Made by a program: the position numbers and the translations under genes. A DNA stretch of 7,774 nt from contig JAHEKB010000102.1 of the NCBI GenBank assembly GCA_024638525.1, positions 1-7,774 on the forward strand, read 5' to 3'. Positions within the stretch are counted from its first letter, which is position 1; the number at the start of each line of letters is the position of its first letter. This document shows positions 1 through 6,269 of this stretch, piece by piece. The notes beneath the pieces were generated by a model. The model was not told the origin of the DNA. It did no database searches and worked only from the letters and a program-made list of their open reading frames with translations. The DNA comes from Bacteroidota bacterium. GTDB lineage: Bacteria; Bacteroidota; Bacteroidia; NS11-12g; UBA9320.

Positions 1-469
1 TTTGCTCACTACCATATTGAAAATTTATACTTTGAAATGGGACGACTTTAGCACCAATCAGTCCTTGCAATGCAGCCAATAATTTGGGATGACGCATGAC
101 ATGCCTGATTTTTTCTACCTTTTCATAGGCAAAATGGATTTTTCGACCTGTGTAATTGAAGTCCAATTCCTTTCGTTCTATGGCCAATGCCACATCTTCA
201 TTAATTTGATCTACTTCTTGGATACTGAGCAAACTCCTTAAGACTACATATCCCTTTTCATCCCAACTTCCATCTTCAGAATGATCCAATGCCTGAGGAA
301 GATTTTCAAAATGATTTGAATGCAATGGAAAAAATATTGGCCTCTTTACGCCATATTTCTTGAATGCCGGTTTGAGATAAGATAACTTATTGTATTTCAG
401 CAAATTATAAGCAATATAGAATAACTTTAATCTCCTCCAAAAACCCGTATAGCGATCAAAAAACCTCAA
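1..469 (-). CDS. Phytanoyl-CoA dioxygenase (PhyH)-like protein, N-terminal part, truncated by window edge
   Basis: The minus-strand frame stays open from a TAG at 481-479 to the left edge, giving about 156 codons. The protein contains GYVVLRSLLSIQEVDQIN near residues 75-90, then a GRKIHFAYEKV segment and, at the edge, FQSINFQYGSEQ. This succession resembles the N-terminal half of Fe(II)/2-oxoglutarate-dependent PhyH-family oxygenases, where a GS-Q segment comes just before the HxD iron ligands. Those ligands would lie outside the window, so catalytic competence cannot be judged. There is no ATG before the conserved region; the earliest usable start is TTG at 469-467, one base after the oxyR stop (473-471). 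A GGAGGAG sequence lies slightly inside the frame, at 438-432, but no good start codon follows it. Close spacing suggests co-transcription and translational coupling with oxyR. The substrate is unknown. The family call is by eye from motif pattern; the start codon is uncertain. Confidence 0.72.
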   Translation of the reverse strand, partial: MRFFDRYTGFWRRLKLFYIAYNLLKYNKLSYLKPAFKKYGVKRPIFFPLHSNHFENLPQALDHSEDGSWDEKGYVVLRSLLSIQEVDQINEDVALAIERKELDFNYTGRKIHFAYEKVEKIRHVMRHPKLLAALQGLIGAKVVPFQSINFQYGSEQ

Positions 470-470
470 C

Positions 471-1415
471 TTACATCTCTATAATCTCCAAATCTTTGTT
501 CTCTGCAATATAGTTTGGCAAAGATCTTTTGATCATTTCTTCAAGCTTACTGATTACGCCATCTTTGGCATAATATTTTGTGAACACCAACCCAACTTCT
601 CTGCCTGCTGCGTCCGATCTAAGTGCTCTTACATTATTCAGAGAACTATCATCTAATTCTCCTGCCTCCCACTCAGGAATGATGGTAGCACCTCCTTCTT
701 GATCAACGATCTTCTTAAGGGTCTGCAAACTACCACTCTCATACCTCAGGGCCAGTTGATTTAAGCTCTGTTCAGAAAGAGAACACAGATTTAAACTCTG
801 TGTTCGAAAGCAATTCCCTTCTGTCAATAGCCAAAGTTTGTCTTCTGTCAAATCCTCCACATCCAATGCAGTCTTTTTATAAGCCGGATGATCAGGATGC
901 AGATATATTCTAAATTTTTCCAAATAAAGTGGACGTTCAATGAGTGCCTCGTTGTGCAGAGGTGTTGATACTATTCCAACGTCTAGATGATTTGCATCAA
1001 GATCTTCAATTATTTCATGGGTCAGCATTTCATGTATGTGCAGTTTAAGCTCTGGGTAACTCTTGCTAATTTGGCCTATCAATCTTGGTATCAGCGAGTT
1101 AGATATAGTTGGTATGACTCCAATCTTTAATGTTCCTGAAATCTCACCTGTAAATTCCTTGAGGATATTTTCAATATGAGCCGTTTCTTGATAGATGATT
1201 TTTGCCTGCTTAATTATCCTTTCACCAATTCGGGTTGGTTCAATTGGATGTTTAGTACGATCAAACAGCATGACACCAAGTTCTTCTTCTAATTTCTTGA
1301 TTTGCATACTCAAGGTAGGTTGAGTCACAAAGCTTGCTTCGGCAGCTTTTATAAAGTTTCGATGCTCGTCTAAAGCAATCAAATATTGCACCTGTATAAG
1401 GGAAATGTTTAGCAT
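471..1415 (-). CDS. oxyR: OxyR-type hydrogen peroxide-sensing LysR-family transcriptional regulator
   Basis: A 314-aa LysR-family regulator of normal length. Residues 1-60 form the winged HTH (QVQYLIALDEHRNFIKAAEA, then TQPTLSMQIKKLEEELG and LFDRTKHP); residues 92-300 form the substrate-binding-like domain. The decisive signature is GNCFRTQSLNLC, with Cys202 and Cys211 nine residues apart, the same spacing as Cys199 and Cys208 of E. coli OxyR, whose disulfide switches the regulator on. IPTISNSLIP (Thr103) matches the region of E. coli Thr100. Arg204 is conserved after the sensing Cys, but the preceding residue is Asn rather than His198, and Asp202 of E. coli is Thr here. Family members bind as tetramers and activate antioxidant genes. 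The gene is divergent from a lipoprotein and immediately upstream of a PhyH-like oxygenase. The ATG at 1415 is supported by the start of the HTH; there is no clear Shine-Dalgarno sequence, which is normal for the phylum. Confidence 0.92.
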   Translation of the reverse strand: MLNISLIQVQYLIALDEHRNFIKAAEASFVTQPTLSMQIKKLEEELGVMLFDRTKHPIEPTRIGERIIKQAKIIYQETAHIENILKEFTGEISGTLKIGVIPTISNSLIPRLIGQISKSYPELKLHIHEMLTHEIIEDLDANHLDVGIVSTPLHNEALIERPLYLEKFRIYLHPDHPAYKKTALDVEDLTEDKLWLLTEGNCFRTQSLNLCSLSEQSLNQLALRYESGSLQTLKKIVDQEGGATIIPEWEAGELDDSSLNNVRALRSDAAGREVGLVFTKYYAKDGVISKLEEMIKRSLPNYIAENKDLEIIEM

Positions 1416-1430
1416 TTATAGGCTTTAAGG

Positions 1431-1438
1431 CAAATCTA
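1431..1438 (-). promoter_or_regulatory. Candidate -7 promoter element of oxyR
   Basis: On the minus strand this reads TAGATTTG, an exact match to the Bacteroidota sigma-factor -7 consensus TAnnTTTG, 15 bases before the oxyR ATG. I found no convincing TTG/TTTG -33 element about 19-21 bases further upstream, so the call rests on one half of a promoter and the leader would be very short. Confidence 0.4.
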
Positions 1439-1442
1439 AAGA

Positions 1443-1450
1443 TATATTTG
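1443..1450 (+). promoter_or_regulatory. Candidate -7 promoter element of the lipoprotein gene
   Basis: This reads TATATTTG, an exact TAnnTTTG match, 54 bases upstream of the ATG at 1505. It stands back to back with the oxyR -7 candidate, only four bases away, so the two divergent promoters would overlap and compete or be co-regulated. No clear -33 element is visible. Confidence 0.4.
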
Positions 1451-1480
1451 GTTTAAGTTTATTGGTTTTATTTACCAAAT
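1446..1480. promoter_or_regulatory. Inverted repeat in oxyR/lipoprotein divergent promoter, candidate operator
   Basis: ATTTGGT at 1446-1452 and ACCAAAT at 1474-1480 form a perfect 7-bp inverted repeat with a 21-base spacer. A further partial copy, ATTGGT at 1461-1466, lies between them and can pair with the ACCAA of the right arm across 7 bases. Placement between a LysR-family gene and its divergent neighbour is where such regulators typically bind, so this is a plausible OxyR site; the sequence does not match the E. coli ATAG-based consensus. The assignment to OxyR is inference. Confidence 0.45.
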
Positions 1481-1504
1481 TTGAGCAGACGGTATTTATA
1501 AGAT

Positions 1505-2440
1505 ATGAAGTACATCACAGCAGTAATCATTTTGCTTTTAACAGCCTGCACAGCTACTAAGTACAGCAACCATGCAAACGGTGAAAGCTTAGAACTCACC
1601 ACCTTGGCATATGCAGAGCCACTGACCTTTGACAAAGTTGCCAAGGAGCTGAATATGGAAAAACAATTGACGCGTGGCTTTGTCACTACTGATCTTATCA
1701 TCAAGGGTGTAGATTTTGCATTTGAAGGAATCAAAACAGCTATTCGGAAAAGCGCGGAAAAATATCATCAGGAATACTTCCTCAGTTTGTATAACAACAG
1801 CTTTTATGCAAAGAACTCCAACATTGGAATGATGGACCCTGAGAATATCAAGTTCAAAGGATTTCAAATCAAGAGGATGATCACATTAGAAGATGGCAGG
1901 GAATTAGCATTCACCGCTAGTTTTAGTATGGATAAGACTAAATGGGCAGACATTTACACCCAGTCCAAGTTCTATCTCAAATGCGATAGTTTGAGAATAG
2001 ATTACGCTAAGGTGAAAATGAATGATCGAAAGTGGTTTTTGCCTTGGACCCTCTTTATTAAGAAACAGGAATACATAAATATGGATATTGATATTGATTT
2101 CAATGCCAATTGGATTGATCCCAATGGGTTGATCCATAAATCTGAAACTTTCGGAAAATTTCATTTACCTATTAGAGACTATAAGGTAGGTGAAGGAGAC
2201 ATCAACTATAATGAGCAAAACTTAAGCGGTTATTGTTACTTGATACCCCGCTCATCTGCTTTTTGTTTGGATCAAAGAAATCAATGGAAATCCTGCTTTG
2301 GACAAGGCGACTTTGACATATTAGTCAAAGTGACTGAAAGCAGCAAAAACCATAAACTCAACAAACTGATTTATGACAATATTGATGTCTTAGATGAGGT
2401 GAATAGTGAGCCTGTCACTAATTTCATCAATTCTAAATAA
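1505..2440 (+). CDS. Lipoprotein of unknown function
   Basis: A 311-aa protein that I do not recognise. The N-terminus, MKYITAVIILLLTAC, is a short charged and hydrophobic signal ending in a good lipobox (LTAC), so Cys15 should be lipidated and the mature protein anchored to an envelope membrane. The rest is soluble-looking and of mixed alpha/beta character. Residues about 75-100 are helical and aromatic-rich, and residues 115-230 hold alternating strand-like segments with many Trp, Tyr and Phe (KWFLPW near 176-181; a DIDIDF strand at 194-199). Four further cysteines occur; the last three, Cys244, Cys254 and Cys264, are spaced exactly ten apart and could form disulfides in the periplasm. The start at 1505 is fixed by the signal sequence. 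The gene is divergent from oxyR and separated by 231 nt from the next plus-strand gene, so it is probably transcribed alone. A role in peroxide response is possible only by position. Confidence 0.8.
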   Translation: MKYITAVIILLLTACTATKYSNHANGESLELTTLAYAEPLTFDKVAKELNMEKQLTRGFVTTDLIIKGVDFAFEGIKTAIRKSAEKYHQEYFLSLYNNSFYAKNSNIGMMDPENIKFKGFQIKRMITLEDGRELAFTASFSMDKTKWADIYTQSKFYLKCDSLRIDYAKVKMNDRKWFLPWTLFIKKQEYINMDIDIDFNANWIDPNGLIHKSETFGKFHLPIRDYKVGEGDINYNEQNLSGYCYLIPRSSAFCLDQRNQWKSCFGQGDFDILVKVTESSKNHKLNKLIYDNIDVLDEVNSEPVTNFINSK

Positions 2441-2464
2441 GTTCATTTAGCAATCTTTTTTTTT
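2433..2464 (+). terminator. Possible weak terminator after the lipoprotein gene
   Basis: CTAAAT (2433-2438) can pair with ATTTAG (2445-2450) around a 6-base loop that begins with the last bases of the stop codon, and a run of nine T follows at 2456-2464. The stem is short and AT-only and the T run begins five bases late, so this is a weak terminator candidate at best. Confidence 0.35.
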
Positions 2465-2483
2465 CTTTGATAATGTTAAAAGT

Positions 2484-2572
2484 CCCGTTTGCAATGTTTG
2501 GCTTGCGGGCAGTGGATTCCGTGCCTAAATTGGCTGTGGGGAGGAGAGGCGTAGCCCCCAAGCCCCATTTAG
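2484..2572. repeat. GC-rich structured intergenic element with three adjacent stem-loops
   Basis: Most of the 231-nt gap between the lipoprotein and the 479-aa secreted protein is this element; the rest is AT-rich with nothing recognised. Hairpin 1 pairs CCC-GCAA (2484-2494, with a GTTT bulge) with TTGC-GGG (2503-2509). Hairpin 2 pairs GGCA (2508-2511) with TGCC (2522-2525) around GGATTCC, itself a small palindrome. Hairpin 3 pairs CTAAAT, GGCT and TGGGG (2525-2541) with CCCCA, AGCC and ATTTAG (2556-2572), about 15 bp, with loop AGGAGAGGCGTAGC. G+C content is clearly above the surroundings. There is no T-tract after hairpin 3, so it is not a standard terminator. It could be a dispersed REP-like or MITE-like repeat, a structured 5' leader of the downstream gene, or a small RNA; the sequence alone does not decide. 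Confidence 0.5.
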
Positions 2573-2671
2573 TTTCAACAGCAAGAATGTAATCCAATTG
2601 TAATAATCCCTAAAACACTTAATTTAGCGTTTACCATTGCTCCTCTTTTTTGGATCAATAGAAAAAACGAC

Positions 2672-4111
2672 ATGCGACTATTAAAACAGCTTTCCCTAAT
2701 GTCTATTCTGCTGCTATTGGCTCAGATGACATTCGCCCAACGACTGCTAGTTCAGTACGATTTTCTCAACGACGATTTCAGCTACTACAAAGTAGGTAAA
2801 AACGGAAAGACGACCGAAATAGACAGACCCGTAGTTACTCGAAACCACAATGTAAAAGTAGAAGTAGTCAACTACAATCCATTTGTTTATTCTGCTGTAG
2901 CATCTTATAGCGAAAAAGAATTTACTGATGCCCCAAACATTGATTTTCTCAGCCTCATTAGTCCATTGAACCTACCTACAGGTGGTTCATCCTTTTTATC
3001 TCAGATTACTGGAGCGGACGACGCAAGTACTCGCGGTGCTGATGTAATGGCAGATCCAAATGCGCGTTCAGCATACTTGGCAGTGGAGCGTACCTATAAA
3101 ACGCTATACCAAGCTGAGCAAATGATGAACAATATTGACTTTGTACTAGGGAAAGTGCATAAACTTAAATACAATCCATATTTGCCAGCGGACTCCATTA
3201 AGAGTTTCACTCAATCTCTGATGAATGAGTTGTTTAATCAACCCAATGTCGAAACCAAAGATTTCTTAACCATGGCCAATGACCTCAACTCAACGGTAAA
3301 GGGAAATCTAGTAGCATTTAATGCCAATATCGATGCATTTACCGAGGCATATAAAAATTTCGAACGAAATGCACGAGACCCTAATTTCAGTGGTAAAGGA
3401 ATGGATATCATGGTAGAGAGCTGGGGAGAACAAGCCAACACTTTTGTAAAGAATTTTGACAGCGACCTATTGATAGAAAAACTGGATGCACTAGAAGCGG
3501 AATACCAATCTGTTATGAATACACCCTATAGTTTCAATACCAACGATGTTGCCAAAGGTGATGAAATAACAATCACCATAGATTTCTACAAGAATCTAGA
3601 AGAAGCTGATGCTGTTGGAAATAATGTCGAGGACCTAAGCAAGGTAAAAAGCAAAGAGATTGATGTAACCGTAAAAGGTGATCTAAAGATCAGTTCAAGT
3701 CTTGGTGTTGCATTTCCATACTATGCAGACAATCAAAACTTCATCAACAGAGACAGTATCATCACTTCCATAGACGGAAACAACTATACTCCCAATGTTT
3801 CGGCATTTCTCAACTTCTATCCTTACAATGGAAAGAATGTTCAAGTTGGTGGAACCTTCGGTGTAGGGGTACCCATTAGCTCCGATTCTAAGAACTTCAA
3901 TTTTTTGATGGGTCTGAGTACCATCTTTGGGAATGACAATAGACTTATAATCAATGTCGGTCCTAGCCTTGGACAAGTTAATATGTTAGACCAGGGTTAC
4001 AATACAGGTGATAATCTCGGAGATCTCACATCTGTAGTTCCAACGCGTAAAGCCTATGTGTGGGGTGGATTTGTTGGCATTTCGTTCACACTAGCTGATA
4101 TTAAGAAATGA
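2672..4111 (+). CDS. Secreted or outer-membrane protein of unknown function with beta-rich C-terminus
   Basis: A 479-aa protein not recognised as a named family. Residues 1-22 are a type I signal peptide (basic start, SILLLLAQMTFA, then Gln), so it is exported. Residues 25-85 look like a beta domain, with VKVEVVNYNPFVYSAVASY at 61-79. Residues 130-285 are strongly helical, with amphipathic stretches that could be coiled coil (ERTYKTLYQAEQMMNNIDFVLGKVHKL and FDSDLLIEKLDALEAEY regions). From about 295 to the end the protein alternates short strands rich in Gly and aromatics (GVAFPYYAD, VSAFLNFYPYNGKNVQVGGTFGVGVPI, RLIINVGPSLGQV, YVWGGFVGISFTLA), like the last strands of a small outer-membrane barrel. 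The ATG at 2672 follows an A-rich leader, common for translated Bacteroidota genes. Its stop codon overlaps the next start (ATGA at 4108-4111), so the GlsB-like protein is probably made from the same transcript. Confidence 0.8.
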   Translation: MRLLKQLSLMSILLLLAQMTFAQRLLVQYDFLNDDFSYYKVGKNGKTTEIDRPVVTRNHNVKVEVVNYNPFVYSAVASYSEKEFTDAPNIDFLSLISPLNLPTGGSSFLSQITGADDASTRGADVMADPNARSAYLAVERTYKTLYQAEQMMNNIDFVLGKVHKLKYNPYLPADSIKSFTQSLMNELFNQPNVETKDFLTMANDLNSTVKGNLVAFNANIDAFTEAYKNFERNARDPNFSGKGMDIMVESWGEQANTFVKNFDSDLLIEKLDALEAEYQSVMNTPYSFNTNDVAKGDEITITIDFYKNLEEADAVGNNVEDLSKVKSKEIDVTVKGDLKISSSLGVAFPYYADNQNFINRDSIITSIDGNNYTPNVSAFLNFYPYNGKNVQVGGTFGVGVPISSDSKNFNFLMGLSTIFGNDNRLIINVGPSLGQVNMLDQGYNTGDNLGDLTSVVPTRKAYVWGGFVGISFTLADIKK

Positions 4112-4347
4112 TCTGGTCGATAATTGTTGGTGGAATTGCTGGCTGGTTAGCCGGCGCTATTATGAAAGGGGAAGGCTACGGTCTTTTATTAAATATCTTA
4201 CTTGGTATTGTAGGCGGCGCTTTTGGCGGATGGGTTTTTCGATTCTTTGGTTTCACACCCGGAACGGGTTTCATCCCACAATTGATCACAGCTCTAGTTG
4301 GAGCACTGATTTTGATCTATCTATACAGAGCATTAAAAAAGAAATAA
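4108..4347 (+). CDS. GlsB/YeaQ/YmgE family stress-response inner-membrane protein
   Basis: A 79-aa, very hydrophobic protein of the family's usual length (transglycosylase-associated protein family). It has three predicted membrane segments at about residues 2-19, 25-46 and 56-74, and the characteristic glycine pattern GGIAGWLAGAIMKGEGYG followed by N-x3-LGIVGGAFGGW. The C-terminus ends in a basic cytoplasmic-type tail (RALKKK). Members are small inner-membrane proteins linked to general stress or acid response in other bacteria; their biochemical activity is unknown. The ATG overlaps the stop of the upstream 479-aa gene by four bases, implying translational coupling, and a strong hairpin begins two bases after its TAA, closing the unit. 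A competing plus-strand frame across the 3' half (4230-4415) is a shadow. Confidence 0.92.
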   Translation: MIWSIIVGGIAGWLAGAIMKGEGYGLLLNILLGIVGGAFGGWVFRFFGFTPGTGFIPQLITALVGALILIYLYRALKKK

Positions 4348-4348
4348 A

Positions 4349-4370
4349 AAGGGCTCCAAATGGAGCCCTT
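4349..4370. terminator. Bidirectional intrinsic terminator between convergent units
   Basis: AAGGGCTCC (4349-4357) and GGAGCCCTT (4362-4370) form a perfect 9-bp stem around an AAAT loop. Read on the minus strand, the stem is followed by TTTATTTC and more T, a classic intrinsic terminator 28 bases after the TAG of the minus-strand gene ending at 4399. On the plus strand it directly follows the GlsB-like stop but only CTATATG follows, so termination in that direction should be weaker. Confidence 0.88.
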
Positions 4371-4398
4371 CTATATGTTATAAAGCTAAGTAAAAGCC

Positions 4399-5481
4399 CT
4401 ATCCTCGGGCATTAAAACCAAATGAGAACCCAAATCTTAGGGTCTCCTTTGCAGGTATAACAAATGCATTAATAGGGATGTTCATTTTTCCTGATTTCAA
4501 GCTGAAGCCTGCGGCAATAACCACATAGGATTTAATTGCAATCTCACCTCTTGAATCCATTCGATTCACCTCATCAAAGTTTCCAGTATTATCTACATCT
4601 CGAACTCGGTTCCAATTTCCGGCATCATCTTTAAACTGGCGAGATTGTGTAATAAAGTTTATCGACGGGCCAATGGCAAATTCCAAACCGTTGCTGTTAT
4701 TTCTCAAGCCATTTAAAAAGGTAAAGCTCGGTATAAACAAGCCTTGATCCAAACCGGATACCATAGGTATGAACTCAAATAAAGCTTGAAACTTTCCTTC
4801 ATTGAGGTACTGTTTCTCAAATTGATAACCGAACTGAAATAAAGCCGGATAAGCATCATATCCACCAGCAGATCTAGACTTACGCATAATGCCTGCGGCC
4901 TCCCCCGTAATAAAGGTGTATCCCATTCTTGGTCCACTCAATACCAAAACATTATAATGTGGATTATTCACAGCGCTTTCATAAGAGTCTCTGCTAGTTA
5001 GGCTGTTTTCAAGACCCTTGTCATTTGCTGCTCCCATCAACTCGTTTATTGCAAGACCGATCATCACACTGATTTTCTCAGGGATATAGAGAAATTCTTT
5101 GACCACTTCTTTTTCCAAAGAACCCGACTTGACATCCAAAAGACGAATCCTGATGTAAAGTGACTCTCCAAGCTTGTCAACACTTCCACTAGCCACTTTG
5201 GCAACGCGGAGTTTCTCACCTGCAATGAGTAAGCAACTTTTGCTAAAGCAATTATTGGCTTCAATACTTTCATTGCTCAATACTTCTTGAACCTCATACC
5301 TGTCAACCACCTCATAACTCTGATGCTTGGAGATCTGAATTCTTACTAGTTCTGTTAAATTTTGGTTGGCTAGTTCAGGGACTTTGTTGTCTAGTCCAAT
5401 AACTGCTAACCTTTGTGTTTGTGCGTTCAATGCAAGACCTAGCGTGCAAAGAAGGCCTAAGAGAGTAATTTTTGTTTTCAT
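4399..5481 (-). CDS. Exported protein with CsgG/TolB-N-like domain and beta-rich C-terminal domain
   Basis: A 360-aa protein. Residues 1-20 form a type I signal peptide (LGLALNA, then Gln) with no lipobox. Residues 22-150 match the pattern of periplasmic CsgG/TolB-N/LpoB-like domains: RLAVIGLDN opening strand, LTELVRIQI helix, YEVVDRYEVQEVL, a Cys-x4-Cys pair (Cys78, Cys83) before AGEKLRVAKVASGSV, and YIRIRLLDVKSG. Known members of this fold act in envelope assembly or secretion, but the function of this subclass is unknown. Residues 175-360 form a second domain opening with VLVLSGPRMGYTFITG and ending in LRFGFSFGFNARG, which looks like an outer-membrane barrel or beta-sandwich. The aromatic, strand-like ending supports an outer-membrane location. 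It lies 31 nt downstream of the lipoprotein gene ending at 5513, same strand, so they form a likely operon. The domain assignment is by eye; no partner is identified. Confidence 0.78.
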   Translation of the reverse strand: MKTKITLLGLLCTLGLALNAQTQRLAVIGLDNKVPELANQNLTELVRIQISKHQSYEVVDRYEVQEVLSNESIEANNCFSKSCLLIAGEKLRVAKVASGSVDKLGESLYIRIRLLDVKSGSLEKEVVKEFLYIPEKISVMIGLAINELMGAANDKGLENSLTSRDSYESAVNNPHYNVLVLSGPRMGYTFITGEAAGIMRKSRSAGGYDAYPALFQFGYQFEKQYLNEGKFQALFEFIPMVSGLDQGLFIPSFTFLNGLRNNSNGLEFAIGPSINFITQSRQFKDDAGNWNRVRDVDNTGNFDEVNRMDSRGEIAIKSYVVIAAGFSLKSGKMNIPINAFVIPAKETLRFGFSFGFNARG

Positions 5482-5497
5482 GATTTTCTCAATTGGT
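5473..5497 (-). repeat. Leader repeat copy 2 (start region of the CsgG-like gene)
   Basis: On the minus strand, ACCAATTGAGAAAATC precedes ATGAAAACA. It matches the equivalent 25-nt stretch at the upstream gene (6140-6164) at 21 of 25 positions, including 16 nt of untranslated leader. The TGAGA core lies 6-10 bases before the ATG and may act as a weak ribosome-binding signal. Confidence 0.5.
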
Positions 5498-5512
5498 ATT
5501 ATTTATTTTTTA

Positions 5513-6148
5513 TTATCTAAATTGCTTTTTTGTTCTGGTGAAATTGTAACTGATTCCTAAACTGATTTCGCCATAGGCATAGGAAGATTGGGTCCCATTG
5601 TAATTATCAAAACGCATGGGAACGAGCATGCGATTGTAGGTGGCTTGAATGCCAAAGCCTTTAGCCCTTTTTGGCATATGACCCACACCAATAACCCAAT
5701 GCAAGTCCTCTTCATCTATATAGCTCAGATTAAAATCCCATACGTGATATGCAAGGCCTGCAACACCATACAATTCATTGTTACCAAAGAGCAGATCATA
5801 CTGAACTCCGCCTTTACCCGCTAGTCGATAATTAATAGCTATGTCCTGACTGACTACAAAATTTGGTTCTCTGTATAGCTCCTTCTTCCAATCTAGAGAA
5901 ATAAAAGGGAAAGAATTAAGACCTAATTGGACTCCAATCTCTGACCCTTTACCCAAACCAGATCTATAAGTACCTACCAAGTCTGGAATCACTAAATCTG
6001 TATAAAGATCATCGTAAACTTGTCCCACTACTGCCACTGACAGTGTTCTATCTGTCTTGTCCAGGACCTCAGGTGAAGTCATGCGGTTATAAGAAACGCA
6101 AGAAGAAAATAAACTGATGATTGCAATGGTTTTGACAAGTGTTTTCAT
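5513..6148 (-). CDS. Outer-membrane lipoprotein with predicted beta-barrel
   Basis: A 211-aa protein not assigned to a named family. The N-terminus, MKTLVKTIAIISLFSSC, is a lipoprotein signal; Cys17 follows FSS, a slightly non-ideal lipobox with Leu at -4. After a short linker, residues 35-205 alternate strand-like segments with turns: LSVAVVGQVYDD, IGVQLGLNSFPFISLDWKKEL, DIAINYRLAGKGGVQYDLLFG, LYGVAGLAYHVW, GFGIQATYNRML, and a final AYGEISLGISYNFTRT that ends with an aromatic near the C-terminus. Eight or so strands would suit a small outer-membrane barrel. It is the first gene of a probable two-gene operon with the CsgG-like gene 31 nt downstream, and the two genes share nearly identical leaders. 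It is divergent from the HTH regulator gene at 6309, which could control it. The start at 6148 is set by the signal peptide. Confidence 0.78.
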   Translation of the reverse strand: MKTLVKTIAIISLFSSCVSYNRMTSPEVLDKTDRTLSVAVVGQVYDDLYTDLVIPDLVGTYRSGLGKGSEIGVQLGLNSFPFISLDWKKELYREPNFVVSQDIAINYRLAGKGGVQYDLLFGNNELYGVAGLAYHVWDFNLSYIDEEDLHWVIGVGHMPKRAKGFGIQATYNRMLVPMRFDNYNGTQSSYAYGEISLGISYNFTRTKKQFR

Positions 6149-6164
6149 GTTAATCTCATTTGGT
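6140..6164 (-). repeat. Leader repeat copy 1 (start region of the barrel lipoprotein gene)
   Basis: On the minus strand, ACCAAATGAGATTAAC precedes ATGAAAACA. It is 21 of 25 identical to the copy at 5473-5497 in front of the next gene of the same unit. The TGAGA core sits 6-10 bases upstream of the ATG. Confidence 0.5.
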
Positions 6165-6269
6165 TAACACAAAGTTGCGACCCAATCAAGGGCTGAATTC
6201 GTCCTTCTTTGCCAATGAGAATATGAGTATTAGCGAATCATCCCAATTAGATCACATTAGCTTGGAATA

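Noticed and set aside
2474..2579. Possible integron attC site in the GC-rich gap (GTTAAAA at the left end, TTTCAAC at the right end)
   Set aside because: The end motifs are in the wrong order: attC sites run from RYYYAAC to GTTRRRY, whereas this runs GTT to AAC. No integrase gene or cassette array is present.
2632..2639. TACCATTG as a -7 element for the 479-aa gene
   Set aside because: It has one mismatch to TAnnTTTG and no TTG at the expected spacing upstream, so it was too weak to list.
4230..4415. 61-aa plus-strand frame overlapping the GlsB-like gene
   Set aside because: It runs through the terminator hairpin and has no family-like sequence; the overlapping 79-aa frame is a clear known family.
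5588..5824. 78-aa plus-strand frame opposite the barrel lipoprotein
   Set aside because: It is antisense to a well-supported gene with a signal peptide, and has no recognisable domain or promoter.
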